A stretch of 64,000 nt of DNA from Cristatella mucedo. Taxonomy: Eukaryota; Bryozoa; Phylactolaemata; Cristatellidae. The stretch lies in the NCBI GenBank assembly GCA_009760855.2, contig WPIO01000005.1, forward strand, positions 5,504,001 to 5,568,000, in the 5' to 3' direction. A model generated the notes under the pieces. That model was not told the origin of the DNA, made no database searches, and saw only the letters and a list, made by a program, of their open reading frames with translations. This document shows, piece after piece, positions 53,740 through 64,000 of the stretch (position 1 is the stretch's first letter; each line of letters opens with the position of its first letter). The position numbers were made by a program, and so were the translations under genes.

Positions 53740-55300
53740 CCACTCCGAACAGACAGAAGCACAGAGCAGCAGCTGGAGAGAAGGTCAAGAAGCCATACCA
53801 AGGGTATGCTTGCCGAACGGGGGGGGGGGGCAACACCAGCTAGCACAGAACCAGCAGGCAGCAGAAAGAAACTACTTCAGCGATAACTCACTAAAACCTG
53901 CCTCAGGCACATTCAGCCCGGGTAAAGCGAGATTCCCTAATTGCAGCAACAGCCGGCAGGTCAGAGGCCACCAGTTTCTTCACTAGAAAAACCTTGAAAA
54001 ATAGCAAAATATGATTGAATAACAGATACAAGCCCCTTGACAGTCCCCCTCCCAGCAGTGTGGGCACTCACAGATACAAACGATTGAATTATTATTGAGA
54101 TGCACTGCATGCATATTTGGCATTTATATGTGCTAATGTTGTTCGCGAATTCAAGTTAGTTCCATCATTCCAGGGAGCGGCACTATGCGAATAGACGAAG
54201 CGTGAACCCTCTATGCTCCCACACGTGCAGCCTGGCAAGTGTTGCTGTAACAGTCACCCTCCCCCTCCCCGTCTGTGGCGAAGCATAGCCGAGTATGTAC
54301 AAGATTGAGCCAATAGTACGCCGCCGAGCTTTCGAGAGGGCACTCAAAACTTCGGTGGCTTTTACTGAAAAAATGGTAGACAGAGAACTACCTCTAGTTC
54401 GCGTGAAATAAAGCTAGGAGAAGCGCAGACGAGTGAGCAGGGCAATCGAAGAAGCGATCAGCACATCAGTAGCGGCACGACAGCCGCAGTACGCTAGCAT
54501 ATCAAGAACCGCCTTCTATATCGGAATCGGAGACCAAGTTAGTGCCACGCAGTAATTTATTTAATAACACCAATCGCAAGAGCCCAAGTGCAAGATGAAC
54601 TGCCAAAGAGGAGCCGTAGAGCAGATGGCAGTAGCGTGCTCACGCCCTCCAGCCATTTATCTCTGCGTATACCTGTGGCAATGTTTATCCAGTTGGCATA
54701 GCGCCCATTGTTAGTTCGATGTTGACATGTTACAAACGGGCTTTCCAGCTTCCGCGTCCGAGCAGACGTAGGCCGAAAACACAGCGCTCGTAACGGTGCT
54801 AGTCCCATTCAATGCGCGACGATAACCGGCGACGCTCGAACCCCTGGAGTCGTGGCTACCGACTTGTAAGGTGCAACGCTAATGTTCGCACGTTGGCCCA
54901 CCGAAGCCGAACGCAGTAGCGACGAAGAGCACCCGTACCTTAACATAACGCGTCGATATAATTTGCCGAGAGCAGTCTATTCGACAGCGATTTAGGGTTG
55001 CAAGCTTCCAGAACCGGCCAAGGCGTACAAAAGTACGTAAACTCTCTCGTGCGGCCCGTAGATTGGAGGCGGCTAAGCTGAACTGCTAAGGCACCTGCTC
55101 ATGCCTGTTACATGATTTCGGCTAGTATGCTGCCCTAAAAATGAGCGACCACATAGCCGGCTCCTAGTCGTTATAATTAGGAAACCGAGAATAATTAATA
55201 CCTCGGAGGTGCTTATCGGGCTGACTCGGCACGCAGCCGTTTTGGAAACTCAACGCTCAATGTCACATCATAAAGCGTAAACCCTAAACAATAAACCCTG
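53740..55300. other. Intergenic stretch, nothing recognised
   Basis: Contains a poly-G run at 53,819-53,830. The part from 54.8 to 55.2 kb is rich in CpG but I see no supported first exon. Confidence 0.35.
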
Positions 55301-55310
55301 AGCCTAAAAC

Positions 55311-55352
55311 CTACATCCAAACATTATATATATATATAATGTTTGGATGTAG
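55311..55352. repeat. Perfect 42-bp palindrome
   Basis: Arms 55311-55331 and 55332-55352 are exact reverse complements with no spacer. The arm starts CTACATCCAAACATTATATA. Confidence 0.95.
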
Positions 55353-55354
55353 CA

Positions 55355-55369
55355 CACATATATATATAT

Positions 55370-55403
<34 letters not shown>

Positions 55404-55504
55404 CGTGTGTGTGTGCGTGTGCGTGTGCGTGTGCGTGTGCGTGTGCGTGTGCGTGTGCGTGTGCGTGTGCGTGTGCGTGTGCGTGTGCGTGTGTGTGTAT
55501 ATAT
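55355..55504. repeat. (TA)n followed by (GT)n/(GTGTGC)n
   Basis: TA repeats to 55,388, then about 110 bp of strictly alternating purine-pyrimidine GT with periodic GC, ending (TA)n. It adjoins the palindrome. Confidence 0.95.
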
Positions 55505-56499
55505 GTAAACGTTTTGCGGTACAGATATGCTTACAACATCGTAAGACTCTCATTTTCTTTCTCTAGGCATAGCGGCCATATCAGGATCCGTATCGCCCGG
55601 AATAATAAGTAACCACGAACGCATCGGTCCCCCGGAACTCTGCCGGGAGACTTCAAAATTTAGTGCTAAATAGCAGTTAAAATACTTACATAACTGGTTA
55701 AGAGTTTCGCCTGTTCAAACAAGAGGGGGGAAAATTTTACTCAACGAAGTCAAAGTGCTCTTGCATATAAGATTAACTCTCGAGCAGATCCTCAGTCAGT
55801 ACATTGCTTTTCGTTTGACCACATTGCACGTTTGACCACATTACTCACGAACTGCACTTCAAAGCTCGAAAGCTCCGTCGCTTAAAAGAAATTGCGGCCG
55901 CTTAGCCCATCGTGAGTTCAGTTACCCATTAAGTGATAGTTATGCTGACAAGTATCACGTATAAAGTGTAGCTTTGAACCGCGAAAATTCCATAACTCGG
56001 TCAAGTTCACCGCGGATCAACGTTTTATTTTAGATGCGAGTTCTGCGTTTTAATGGAAGGCGACTAGCAGTGCACGCTGGCCCGCTCTTGACGTGGCGTA
56101 GCCCCACCCCCTTGGCGGGAAGGTCAGGCCAAGAGGACGAGCAAGGGTTAGTTGCGAGGTAGACGCGGGGCTATGTGCTGTTGTACTACAAGCGTTGGCC
56201 GAGCCCAGCCTGTACACCTCTGCAGTGTTTCAGGTCTGACTTAGCTTCGTTCGAGAAATACTGCGTCCTAAAGGATCGCCGAGCTAATATCCTGCAATCA
56301 TTGTTCATTCTTATATTTCGGCCTTGTTAGACTTTGGTCAAGGCCTCCATCGCGGTTACTCTGAGAACTCCTGTGCAAATTTAAAGGTACATAGACGCAT
56401 TAGCTGTAACTTGCATTTTCATAGACTTGCGTGCACGCCACGTCAACATAACACTCGCCACGTCAACATCACATTCGTCTAGCACGTATCGGTCCTGTT

Positions 56500-57345
56500 C
56501 GAAATTGACCCCTAACAAGGCGATGACATTAGCTCCACAGTTGTCTTCCTACTTTTACCTACATCACATTGAAAAATGCATTTATAACATCCCTCGCGAC
56601 TTCCGTAACTCACTGGCAGGTCTGTAGCAACCGCTAGCCTCCCAATCGCTGGCAAGCTATGAGGTCCATCTCTCGAGGTCAGACAAGCCCGAATCAACAT
56701 CCGCCTAGCTGTGGCAGAAAAGGACACTTCTCTCTCACCTTTTGGGCTAAACGGATGCACCCTTCTCTACCTGCCGCTCGGTCTGATCGGACCTCTTCAT
56801 TGTCTCCCTACTTCGGTGGCTGAATAGTCATAACCTGACTTACGTGTTAACAACCATCAACGAACACACAATGCCAACAAGTCTACTGGCCTATGAAATT
56901 AGGTGCTTACAGTTGGCGAAAAACTCTTAAGCTAGGCTTGTCTGTTGTTAGCTTCGAAGGTCTCACCACTTCTCGCCGACCTACACTGGCCCCCAATCAA
57001 GCAAGGTATCGACATGGCACCGTACTTCCCGTTCTTCTGTCTCAAATCACTTAGCTATACCTCGTACGAACCTAAAATATTTTAGAGATCGTGCCTTTTG
57101 TTCATATGATCCCTGTGCATGGAATTCACTCTCGGCTTACGTCACGACATTCCCTGACTTACGTAGATTTAGAGAGTAGCTACAAGTGCATTCGTTTCTC
57201 GCATCATTTGCTGGACTCTTTTTTGATTTGTATTCATGTGCTTATGTTCGCTGACACTGGATGCTACCTCTAACTACATTATGCATGTTGTGCCAAGAAA
57301 GAGATTACACTCTGTGAAGGCGCTAATCTAAATATGTTATCACTC
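56500..57345 (+). mobile_element. Degenerate LINE-A copy
   Basis: GATGACATTAGCTCCACAGT at 56,521 matches the DDQISSTV block; GTCTGTTGTTAGCTTC and CTCGCCGACCTACACTGGCC at 56,940-56,990 match LVCRER...ADLHW; CAAGAAAGAGATTACACTCT and AAGGCGCTAATCTAAATATG near 57,300 form the tail. 56,630-56,900 is not clearly LINE. Confidence 0.65.
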
Positions 57346-57351
57346 ATGGGT

Positions 57352-57485
57352 CTTAGCCTAAGAGTAAGGCACTCGCTCTTCACGAAACAGGTCATGGCTT
57401 TCTGTCCTACAGTCGGCGATATATTTTCACTGCTGGAAGCGGTGGTGATAGCCGTTAAGGCTATTCCGCCGAAAAATACATGCTT
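57352..57485 (+). mobile_element. SINE-2 copy, degenerate
   Basis: TGGGTCTTAGCCTAAGAGTA AGGCACTCGC head, then GGAAGCGGTGGTGATAGCCG TTAAGGCTATTCCGCC. It directly follows a LINE-A tail. Confidence 0.7.
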
Positions 57486-57489
57486 TTGA

Positions 57490-58810
57490 AAAAGCTACTT
57501 AATTTATTGTTTCTTATTCATATTATCGGAATACATCAACAGCTCGGATGAGTTCGAATCGCCCATACACCACTTCCAAGAAAGGGAAGCTAACTGCAAA
57601 CTGCTTTGAGTGAAGAGAGTAATCAAAATACAATGGTCCAGCCGTGTTATGACTGCTGATATACTATTTACGGTTCCTGAACCGTAATAACCACTGAACT
57701 GGGCATGCTATATTATGATTAGAAGACATAGTACAGGCCGCCCAAGTCATGTCGTATTAGTGAGATTGCGGTTCTAGGCTTCGGGAAAGGCAGTAGAATT
57801 GTACTCGGGCCACGTGGGCAGTTGTTCTGTAGCCATTTGTCATGTTAGGGAATGATAGCTTAACAGCAGCTTGGCCATCGCAGCTCAAGTTATCGGTTAC
57901 TGTCTGATGTCGTTGGCTAAGGGGGGATATGGTAGCCCCATGTGGTGAGACAAAGACAAATCCATGTGAAACGAACCCAAGGTTTTTCTGCTGACGTGTG
58001 AAAACTTTCTAGCATCCACGTCTCATCAAGCTGAGTTACTATAGCCACTCATTGTTTTACGAACCTCACTCGGTTCTTTGAAATAGCACCAACGGCAACA
58101 TTAGTGGCATTCATTTTTTCCAGGGTTTTGTGAACCGTAATTGAAACATGCTCACTCTAAATCTCAGGTCACATTAAGATGCATATTTAAAATAATTAAT
58201 GAACTGTTGTACGCTTTATTTAATGTTATACCTAAGTTAGTAATATAATTTTAGATAGATTCACTTACCAAATTAAGTCAATATTCACAATTTCATCCTT
58301 GGCATAGCATGTTGGTTAAAATAGGCAGCCACATGAAATAAGAACAATATATACCAAGATGCTTACAATTGGGCCTACATAGCAGCTGACAGTCCAAGCT
58401 AAACATACTAACTCAAAATCCTTAATATTGTAAGCTGAGCACACATCCCGGTTATCTGATCACATTTTCGGGCATTCTTGATTTATCCCGAGGGGCTGAC
58501 AGAATCACGAAGTGGCAGTATAAGTACTAATACACATTAACCACTATTTTAGGTTAGATACGCTCTCCGAATATTGATGCAATACTACCAATGATAGGCT
58601 GGCTGATAAGGCCAGACCACCATTTGAAACCAGTCCACATGCACGATCAAATACAAATTTGAGCGAAATGAGGGTTATTTGCTGTTTTCAAGCCTTTTCC
58701 TTTCAATAGAAAAAAAGCGCCGGTAAATTACAGTACACAGCAAGTGCACTAGTAATATTAAATTTAAAAAAATTACCAAACAAGAAATGTTCGTAGCAAT
58801 ATATCCCAAC
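57490..58810. other. RBM25 downstream flank
   Basis: No gene or repeat recognised. A minus-strand AATAAA near 58,212 (plus GCTTTATTTAATG) is the first good polyadenylation signal after the RBM25 stop, implying a 3' UTR of about 600 nt. Confidence 0.4.
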
Positions 58811-58818
58811 AATCCATA

Positions 58819-59761
58819 TTACTTAACAAGGCCAGCTCGCTTTGCCTCTGTTTCATATATCAGCAGTCGCCACATCTTGACAACAAAAACTTCAGCCTCC
58901 TCGTCCAAGACCATGGCTACATCCTGAAGTATGCTTTGTGGGGTACTCTGGCCCATCACTTTTTGGCATATAAAGTCTGTCAGCGTGGGCTCTTCTTCAC
59001 CTATGTATTCAACTATTTTCTTGTTGACCCAAGGTCTAATCCGGTTATCTAGAAGTACCGAATTAACCTGGGTCCAGTCCAAAGCATAAGAAAATAAATC
59101 TTCTTTCTCTGTGGGTATTCTTTCGATGAGCTTTTTAATAGCACGTCGCTTTTCTTCTAGGGTTTTCTCAGCATCGTTACTCTTGTCATCCTCAGCATAG
59201 TCAATAGGGACAAGTTTTCTCTTCTTGGGGTTATCAGCTGTATCGTCATCATCAGCAACAAAGGCTTCATTGATAGTGATCTTCTTCCTCTTTCCGGCAG
59301 ATACATCTGAAGGACTATCTGATGCACCGAGTTTAATAGAGCCAACGGTGACTTTAGCATAGTCCCACTGGGATGCCGGGTTGCTGTCCTCCGAGTGCAC
59401 CGACGGCTCCACAGCAACCGGTAATTGGTCGGCAGAGCTCTTTGACTCTCTTGCCACCGGATCAGCTGGAGCCGGCTCAACAGGCCTCATTGTTGACTTG
59501 AATTGTGAAGGAAGCAGTGCTGGCTCTGGTGCAGGTAGTGGGTCAGGCACATCTTCCCTTTTCACCTCGACCAACTTTGGCACCAAAACTGGGGCAGCCT
59601 TCACCTGTGTAGGTGTGGTGTCGTGAGTCAGCTTCAAAGCTTCGCCCTCAGGATCGGGATGCCCCTCTTCAGTAAGCTTCTTCTTTAGCTCCTCAATCTC
59701 TTCTTTTTCCTTCTGTCGATCGCGCATGTCCATTTCAGACTCCTTTTCCCGCTCTTTAAGC
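58819..59761 (-). CDS. RBM25: RBM25 exon 2 of 2: coiled region and PWI domain
   Basis: Acceptor CATATTTCAG at 59,762; stop TAA at 58,819-58,821. It contains EEIEELKKKLTEEGHPDPEG, VGSIKLGASDSPSDVSAGKR, NPKKRKLVPIDYAEDDKS and the PWI fold with RIRPWVNKKIVEYIGEEEPT: the name-giving P-W-I is P-W-V here. EVFVVKMWRLLIYETEAK is almost invariant. Confidence 0.97.
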
Positions 59762-62649
59762 CTGAAATATGACCGACACGATGTTTATGATATCGACACG
59801 AATTGACAAACCAAAGTAATGAAAAAAGAAGAACCTAGGAAATGTACTTCTAAAGTGGCCGAAAAATTCTAAGGCCACAATAACACAGCTTCAAAAGTGT
59901 CCAATCCAAAATGTTAACGACATACTTTGCATAGCTATCATGAAATCACGCGAACTCAGTCACATGTGCGCACACACCTGCCCATTAGCGGTGTGGCACA
60001 CACTCCCACCCAAGCACACACGCAAACCTGGTCATTAGGGGTGTGGTAGATTCAGAAAAGGTGCTAACATCACTTGCAATTATGGCAAGGAGGATTTTTC
60101 TAGAGTATATAATGCAGACTTTTTAATGACACGAACGATTATAGGAGCAGCAAGACTGCACAGGACCGTTTAATATAGTAGTAGCCGCAAGAGCAAAGCC
60201 TATCTCCCAGAGAGCTATACCGGGTCGCTCCCGGCTTAAGCCTGCAAGCACATTCATCAAATTGCAAGTACAACGGGTTACTCAGAGGTCATCTTAGACC
60301 ACATTTTCTTTAGCAACTGAATAACTGTATACCAAACAAACGACCTAATCAGATGAATGTTTTGTCTACAACACAGCATTACAAAGGCTTCTCTACGGCC
60401 ACTAATCCCAGCTTTAAGTGCATTCCAGGCTGCGTTCGAACCGATGCACTAGATTAGATGGTCTGTATGAATGCCTGTACCAACGAATTAATGCAATCTG
60501 TTTTTAAAACTGCCAGGCAGCGAGTGCCAAAAAACTCCTAAGAATTATAATATACATATAGGGTATATAGAGTAAAAAAGTGTTCAACCATCTCAGGAGT
60601 TGCCACATTTATAAATTCTATGCAGCTTTCTCCGTGGCACTGTCTTTTGCATATGAAATGAGGACAATAGTAGGGTGATCACTAACGAAAATATTCTAAG
60701 TATTAACCCAACATTGCTGCAGCATATCGAAGTTAACACGACATTTACAATTCTTTCATGCAAGGAAATAATTCTAGCTCTCGAGCAGGTGAGGTTGATG
60801 GCAAGGCAAACAGTGGAACAACTTCAGCTCCACTGCAAAAACAGTTCGTAGGAGCCGAGCTGGGTTGGTCCAGCGGTTAAGGTGCTCGCCCCGACTAAGA
60901 TCTGGCTGAGGTCGTGGGCTCAAGCGCTGAGGCATATGTGAAGTGAAGCGCCTGAATAGAGATTTAGTTCTCTTGGGGCGCGATACAAATGAATTATATA
61001 TTAATCGTCGGTAAGCCAGTGAAATAGATTCAGTAGGTCCAGTAAAAGGAGCTGGCAGTGTAGCATGAAAATGTATAGATAAACTAACTTGAAGCATGCA
61101 ATGGCAATTTTTTACATATAACTTGTAAAACGTGAATGAAGTGAAACATTTACGTGAAATGAAGAGACTAGAATACAGCACACAGACACGAGGTTACAGC
61201 AAATGTTAGTACCCGGAAAGCGTTAGCCTTTTGGGAAATTAATCTAGATACCAGAGATAACGAGAGATGAAACGCCATATGGTGATGCAATGTTGGTACA
61301 AAAGGTCACAAAGCCAAATGATAAGAACTGTAAAGACAAAAGATTTAAGATGCTCACCTTCGTGACAGAGCACTGCCTCTGTAGTATTTCGAGTCATCCC
61401 TTTCATCATCGTAATCTTCAAGGAATTCCCGTAGCCTTCTTCCTTCTTTATCCTCTTCTATTTTCTGTTCTTCTGTTCGATCTCTCTCTTTCTCGAAGTC
61501 TCGAAGTTTCTTTCGCTCTCGAGCTTCCCAGACCTTCAAGCGCTCCTGGTAAGCTGCTTCCTTTTCCCGCATTTTTCGTTCCATCCGCCTTCGTTCATTT
61601 GCCTCTTCTTCGTCTTCTGCATCATGAATCTGGGGTCGTGGGGACGTATCCCTTTCCTTGCTTTTTGCTCGAATGGGCTCCTTGGAACGAGAGCGACGTT
61701 TTCTGTCCTTATCTAAGGGCAGCAACTGTTTCTCTTTTATCCTATCACGTTCATGCGACGACGGACGATCCCTGTGTTGTATAGACTGTGTCATTTCGCC
61801 TCTTTTTACATCTCGGTCACGGTCGCGATCACTACCTCTGCTGGGCTGACCACGTCTGTCACTTTTTCTGGGCTCTTTTTCCTTTTCATCATCGTCATCC
61901 TTATGAGCTTCTCTGAACCTGTCAATTTCACGGCTGATCAACGATTTCTTCTCTTCCTCAACATCCATATCATCCAGACCCTGGTCTTTTTTGGGTTCTG
62001 GAGGTTTAGGTAGCTTCAGCATACTGCTATCATGCTCTTTAGGTGGTGTCTTCCTCAAATCGGCAGCATATTCCTTCATAATTGCCTCAAACCCTGCCAA
62101 AATGGGTCTGTCGTCACGCTTAAGGACTTCCTCTGCATCTTCTTCTTCAGCTAATTTAGGTAGCTTTTGGAAATATTCCTGAAGCTGTCCTTCAGTCTTG
62201 GCATCGACTTTGACCACCAGGTTCTTGTCAGCAATAGGCCAGTTATTTAACAGACGAACGCAACGCCTCGTGGCCTCCGGATGCTCAAATTCGCAGAATC
62301 CGAAAGCCTGGAGTTTGCCGGAGGCTCCTTGAACCCGCTTCCAGCTAATGACATTTCCACATCGCTGCAGCATAGTCCGAATCATCAGATCTGGAGCACG
62401 ATCCGATATGTTACCGACAAAAACAGTCGTGACAGGTGGCTTCTCCTTTACTTCAAATTCGATACTTTCGAGCTTAGGAGGTAGCTTAAGCTGAAGTGAT
62501 TGTGGGGGGATCGCAGGTCTCGGTAGAAGCCGTGGGATCAAACCCATTCCAGGGACTGACATCGGAGGCATAGGCAGTCCAAGTGGTGGATATCCAAACG
62601 GTGGGGGCACGGGAAGTCCCAAAGGTGGTGGTCTCGGAGGAAATGACAT
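58819..62649 (-). CDS. RBM25: RBM25, RNA-binding protein 25 (two coding exons)
   Basis: RBM25 is a nuclear splicing regulator linked to U1 snRNP and BCL-X splice choice in mammals. Exons 61358-62649 and 58819-59761 join in phase (SR|R then LKEREKESEMD) to give about 744 residues; human has 843. Order: Pro-rich start MSFPPRPPPLGLPVPPP, RRM about 74-151 with VFVGNI and KLQAFGFCEF, an acidic/basic middle with SREIDRFREAHK and short RD repeats, EKEAAYQERLKVWEARERKK, FLEDYDDERDDSKYYRGSAL, then a C-terminal PWI domain (about 633-744) ending RLLIYETEAKRAGLVK, nearly identical to the human end. The ATG is fixed by the conserved MSFPP. The RE/RD tract is much shorter than in vertebrates. The intron holds a SINE-1. 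Confidence 0.97.
60850..61003 (+). mobile_element. SINE-1 copy in the RBM25 intron
   Basis: GAGCCGAGCTGGGTTGGTCC AGCGGTTAAGGTGC head, GTCGTGGGCTCAAGC box B, GAAGCGCCTGAATAGAGATT TAGTTCTCTTGGGGCGCGAT hairpin and ACAAATGAATTATAT end. Antisense to the gene. Confidence 0.9.
61358..62649 (-). CDS. RBM25: RBM25 exon 1 of 2: Pro-rich start, RRM, RE/RD-rich middle
   Basis: Starts at ATG 62,649. A 5' UTR acceptor TTCGTTTTCAG lies at 62,700, so a non-coding first exon is expected upstream. The donor is CGAAG|GTGAGC at 61,357. The RRM carries WKRVQGASGKLQAFGFCEFE, as in vertebrate RBM25. Confidence 0.97.
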
Positions 62650-63117
62650 TGCCAGTTTAAGGGAAACTGATTGTATTGAAGTGTAGTCGGCGAGACAGTC
62701 TGAAAACGAAGTCAGCATTGTCATCAAAATCTGCCATTAAACAATTCAGGCATGCACATTGTACTGCAAATTTGCATCTTATTATCATTACTTACCCTTA
62801 ACATAACAATAGCTGCACTAAGTATGCGTTAAACAAACGATGACAGACCTAGCATGCCGACGGGATAAGGCTGTGTATTCAGCAAGGGTATTCGACGTTC
62901 AAAAATAATTGCCAGCTGTTCCTTAACGACTGTAAGGGCAAACTCAAGAACTATGCTATCAAATAAACGAGCATGTTGAGAAGTCCCCATAATAAGAAGG
63001 CAAGCAAGAGAAACCCAAAATGCTAACACTAACTATTGCTGACACACAGTGCAGCTAACAGCCTGCATTACGCATATATTTAAAGGCTACAGTGCCATTA
63101 AGTTATATATAACACAA

Positions 63118-63318
63118 TGACACCCCATGACTTGACAACATCTAATCTAAAAACGCACATGTTCCTGACAGCATTCACTGGGCCCCTGTGGATTGTCCTT
63201 TGTGTGCTTATTTGTGTAGACACTGCACCTCATCACTAACCATTAATTTACAGCTTATGTAAAGGCTAGATAGAGATTTAGTTCTTCGAAGGTGCTATAC
63301 CAATGTATTATTAGTAGC
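63118..63318 (+). mobile_element. LINE-A 3' fragment
   Basis: CACCCCATGACTTGACAACA and AAAAACGCACATGTTCCTGA CAGCATTCACTGGGCCCCTG, shortened 3' UTR, then tail AGATAGAGATTTAGTTCTTC and (ATT) end at 63,308. Confidence 0.8.
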
Positions 63319-63360
63319 AATACAACACGTACAGATCTAAAAAGGAACGGTCCTTCCTTT

Positions 63361-63535
63361 GGTGAGCCGTGATGGCACACTAGGTAAGGCGGTTGCTTCT
63401 TACGACTTTGGTCCAAAGGTAGTAGGTTCGAATCCTGCGATGATGAAATATCCTTTATTGCCACTGCAAACGGTGGCGATAGCCGTAAAGACTCTTCTGT
63501 CACTATACACAATAGGCTGTTAAATCAGCTAGTAT
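63361..63535 (+). mobile_element. SINE-2 copy, well preserved
   Basis: GTGAGCCGTGATGGCACACT AGGTAAGGCGG, then GTAGTAGGTTCGAATCCTGC (box B), TATTGCCACTGCAAACGGTG GCGATAGCCG, CTCTTCTGTCACTATACACA and GGCTGTTAAATCAGCTAG. It follows a LINE tail by about 45 bp. Confidence 0.85.
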
Positions 63536-63633
63536 TTTTGGGAACTAACACAAAATGAAGCAAACCTTATTTGAGTGCAGAATCAGGGGTATTTGGAGGA
63601 TACACTTTAGCCACAAGATAAGCACACAATGCG

Positions 63634-63686
63634 GCGCCCCCTGCTTAAAATTTGGCCTAAGCGCCCTTGCTTAAAATTTGGCCTAA
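63634..63686. repeat. 26-27 bp tandem duplication
   Basis: Two copies of GCTTAAAATTTGGCCTAA preceded by GCGCCC. Confidence 0.85.
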
Positions 63687-63764
63687 CTTCAATTTTAAAA
63701 AGAAAAGTACAACTACAAGTATGAATGCTAACTAATTCAGTATGTGTTAACATGCCACGGAACT

Positions 63765-63940
63765 AAGCACAGAACTAAGAAACAATACACGGAACTAAGC
63801 ACCAATATCCATTGTATATAGCCACAAGATAAGCACAATATCCATTGTACACAGCCACATCCAAACAATATCCATTGTACATAGCCACAAGATAAGCACA
63901 GAACACGGGACTAAGCACAAATATCCATTGTAGGTTACCT
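63765..63940. repeat. Local minisatellite
   Basis: Irregular copies of CAATATCCATTGTA and AGCCACAAGATAAGCACA, three to four times, with ACGGAACTAAGCAC interspersed. Confidence 0.8.
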
Positions 63941-64000
63941 TCAGTAGCTGAATGATTAATTGACGCTCAGAAAACAAGTGCTTTAGTCTTCAGACGAAGA

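Noticed and set aside
55275-55310. CCCTAAA-like words suggesting telomeric repeats
   Set aside because: Only scattered near-matches, no tandem array.
55311-55612. Open frames of Val-Cys, His-Thr or Ala-Cys repeats
   Set aside because: Produced by the (GT)n/(GTGTGC)n tract.
63361-63450. Possible tRNA gene
   Set aside because: Box A and B are present but no acceptor stem or anticodon arm fits; it is the SINE-2 head.

Overview
This is a window of an invertebrate metazoan genome, judged from spliced genes with GT-AG introns, two animal-type splicing factors and very dense non-LTR retrotransposon debris. I see no bacterial, organellar or CRISPR features. I cannot name the species.

Three host genes, all on the minus strand, can be supported. 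(1) RNPS1 (about 3.4-10.2 kb): five coding exons join in frame to give a poly-Ser/RS N-terminal half, one RRM and an RS-rich tail. The first coding exon was not found, but a promoter-like cluster lies near 10.18 kb. (2) An unrecognised gene (52.4-20.75 kb, about 31 kb): seven small exons whose splice sites all fall in phase 0 and which read as a basic/Ser-rich N-terminus followed by a coiled coil, ending in a mini-exon with a stop and a poly(A) signal. (3) RBM25 (58.8-62.65 kb, 5' UTR continuing upstream): two coding exons carrying an RRM, an RE/RD-rich middle and a C-terminal PWI domain. RNPS1 and RBM25 are both nuclear splicing factors and flank the unknown gene in the same orientation.

The rest is mostly introns and intergenic DNA filled with repeats. 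I separate three CR1/L2-like LINE groups (called LINE-A, -B and -C here), about twenty LINE-A fragments with (ATT)n tails, one nearly full-length LINE-A at 15.4-18.7 kb with a 623-codon reverse transcriptase frame, two tRNA-derived SINE families (SINE-1, SINE-2), one 302-bp solo-LTR-like insertion with a 5-bp target duplication, and many microsatellites and tandem repeats. SINE-1 carries the same 3' hairpin tail as the LINEs, which suggests a LINE/SINE partnership. Several nested insertions can be resolved to the base.

Layout: 0-1.8 kb nothing recognised; 1.8-3.2 LINE-A fragments; 3.4-10.2 RNPS1; 10.2-20.7 repeats with the LINE-A master-like copy; 20.7-52.4 unknown coiled-coil gene with repeat-packed introns; 52.4-58.2 intergenic with repeats, a perfect palindrome and Z-DNA-prone tracts; 58.2-64.0 RBM25 and its upstream flank.
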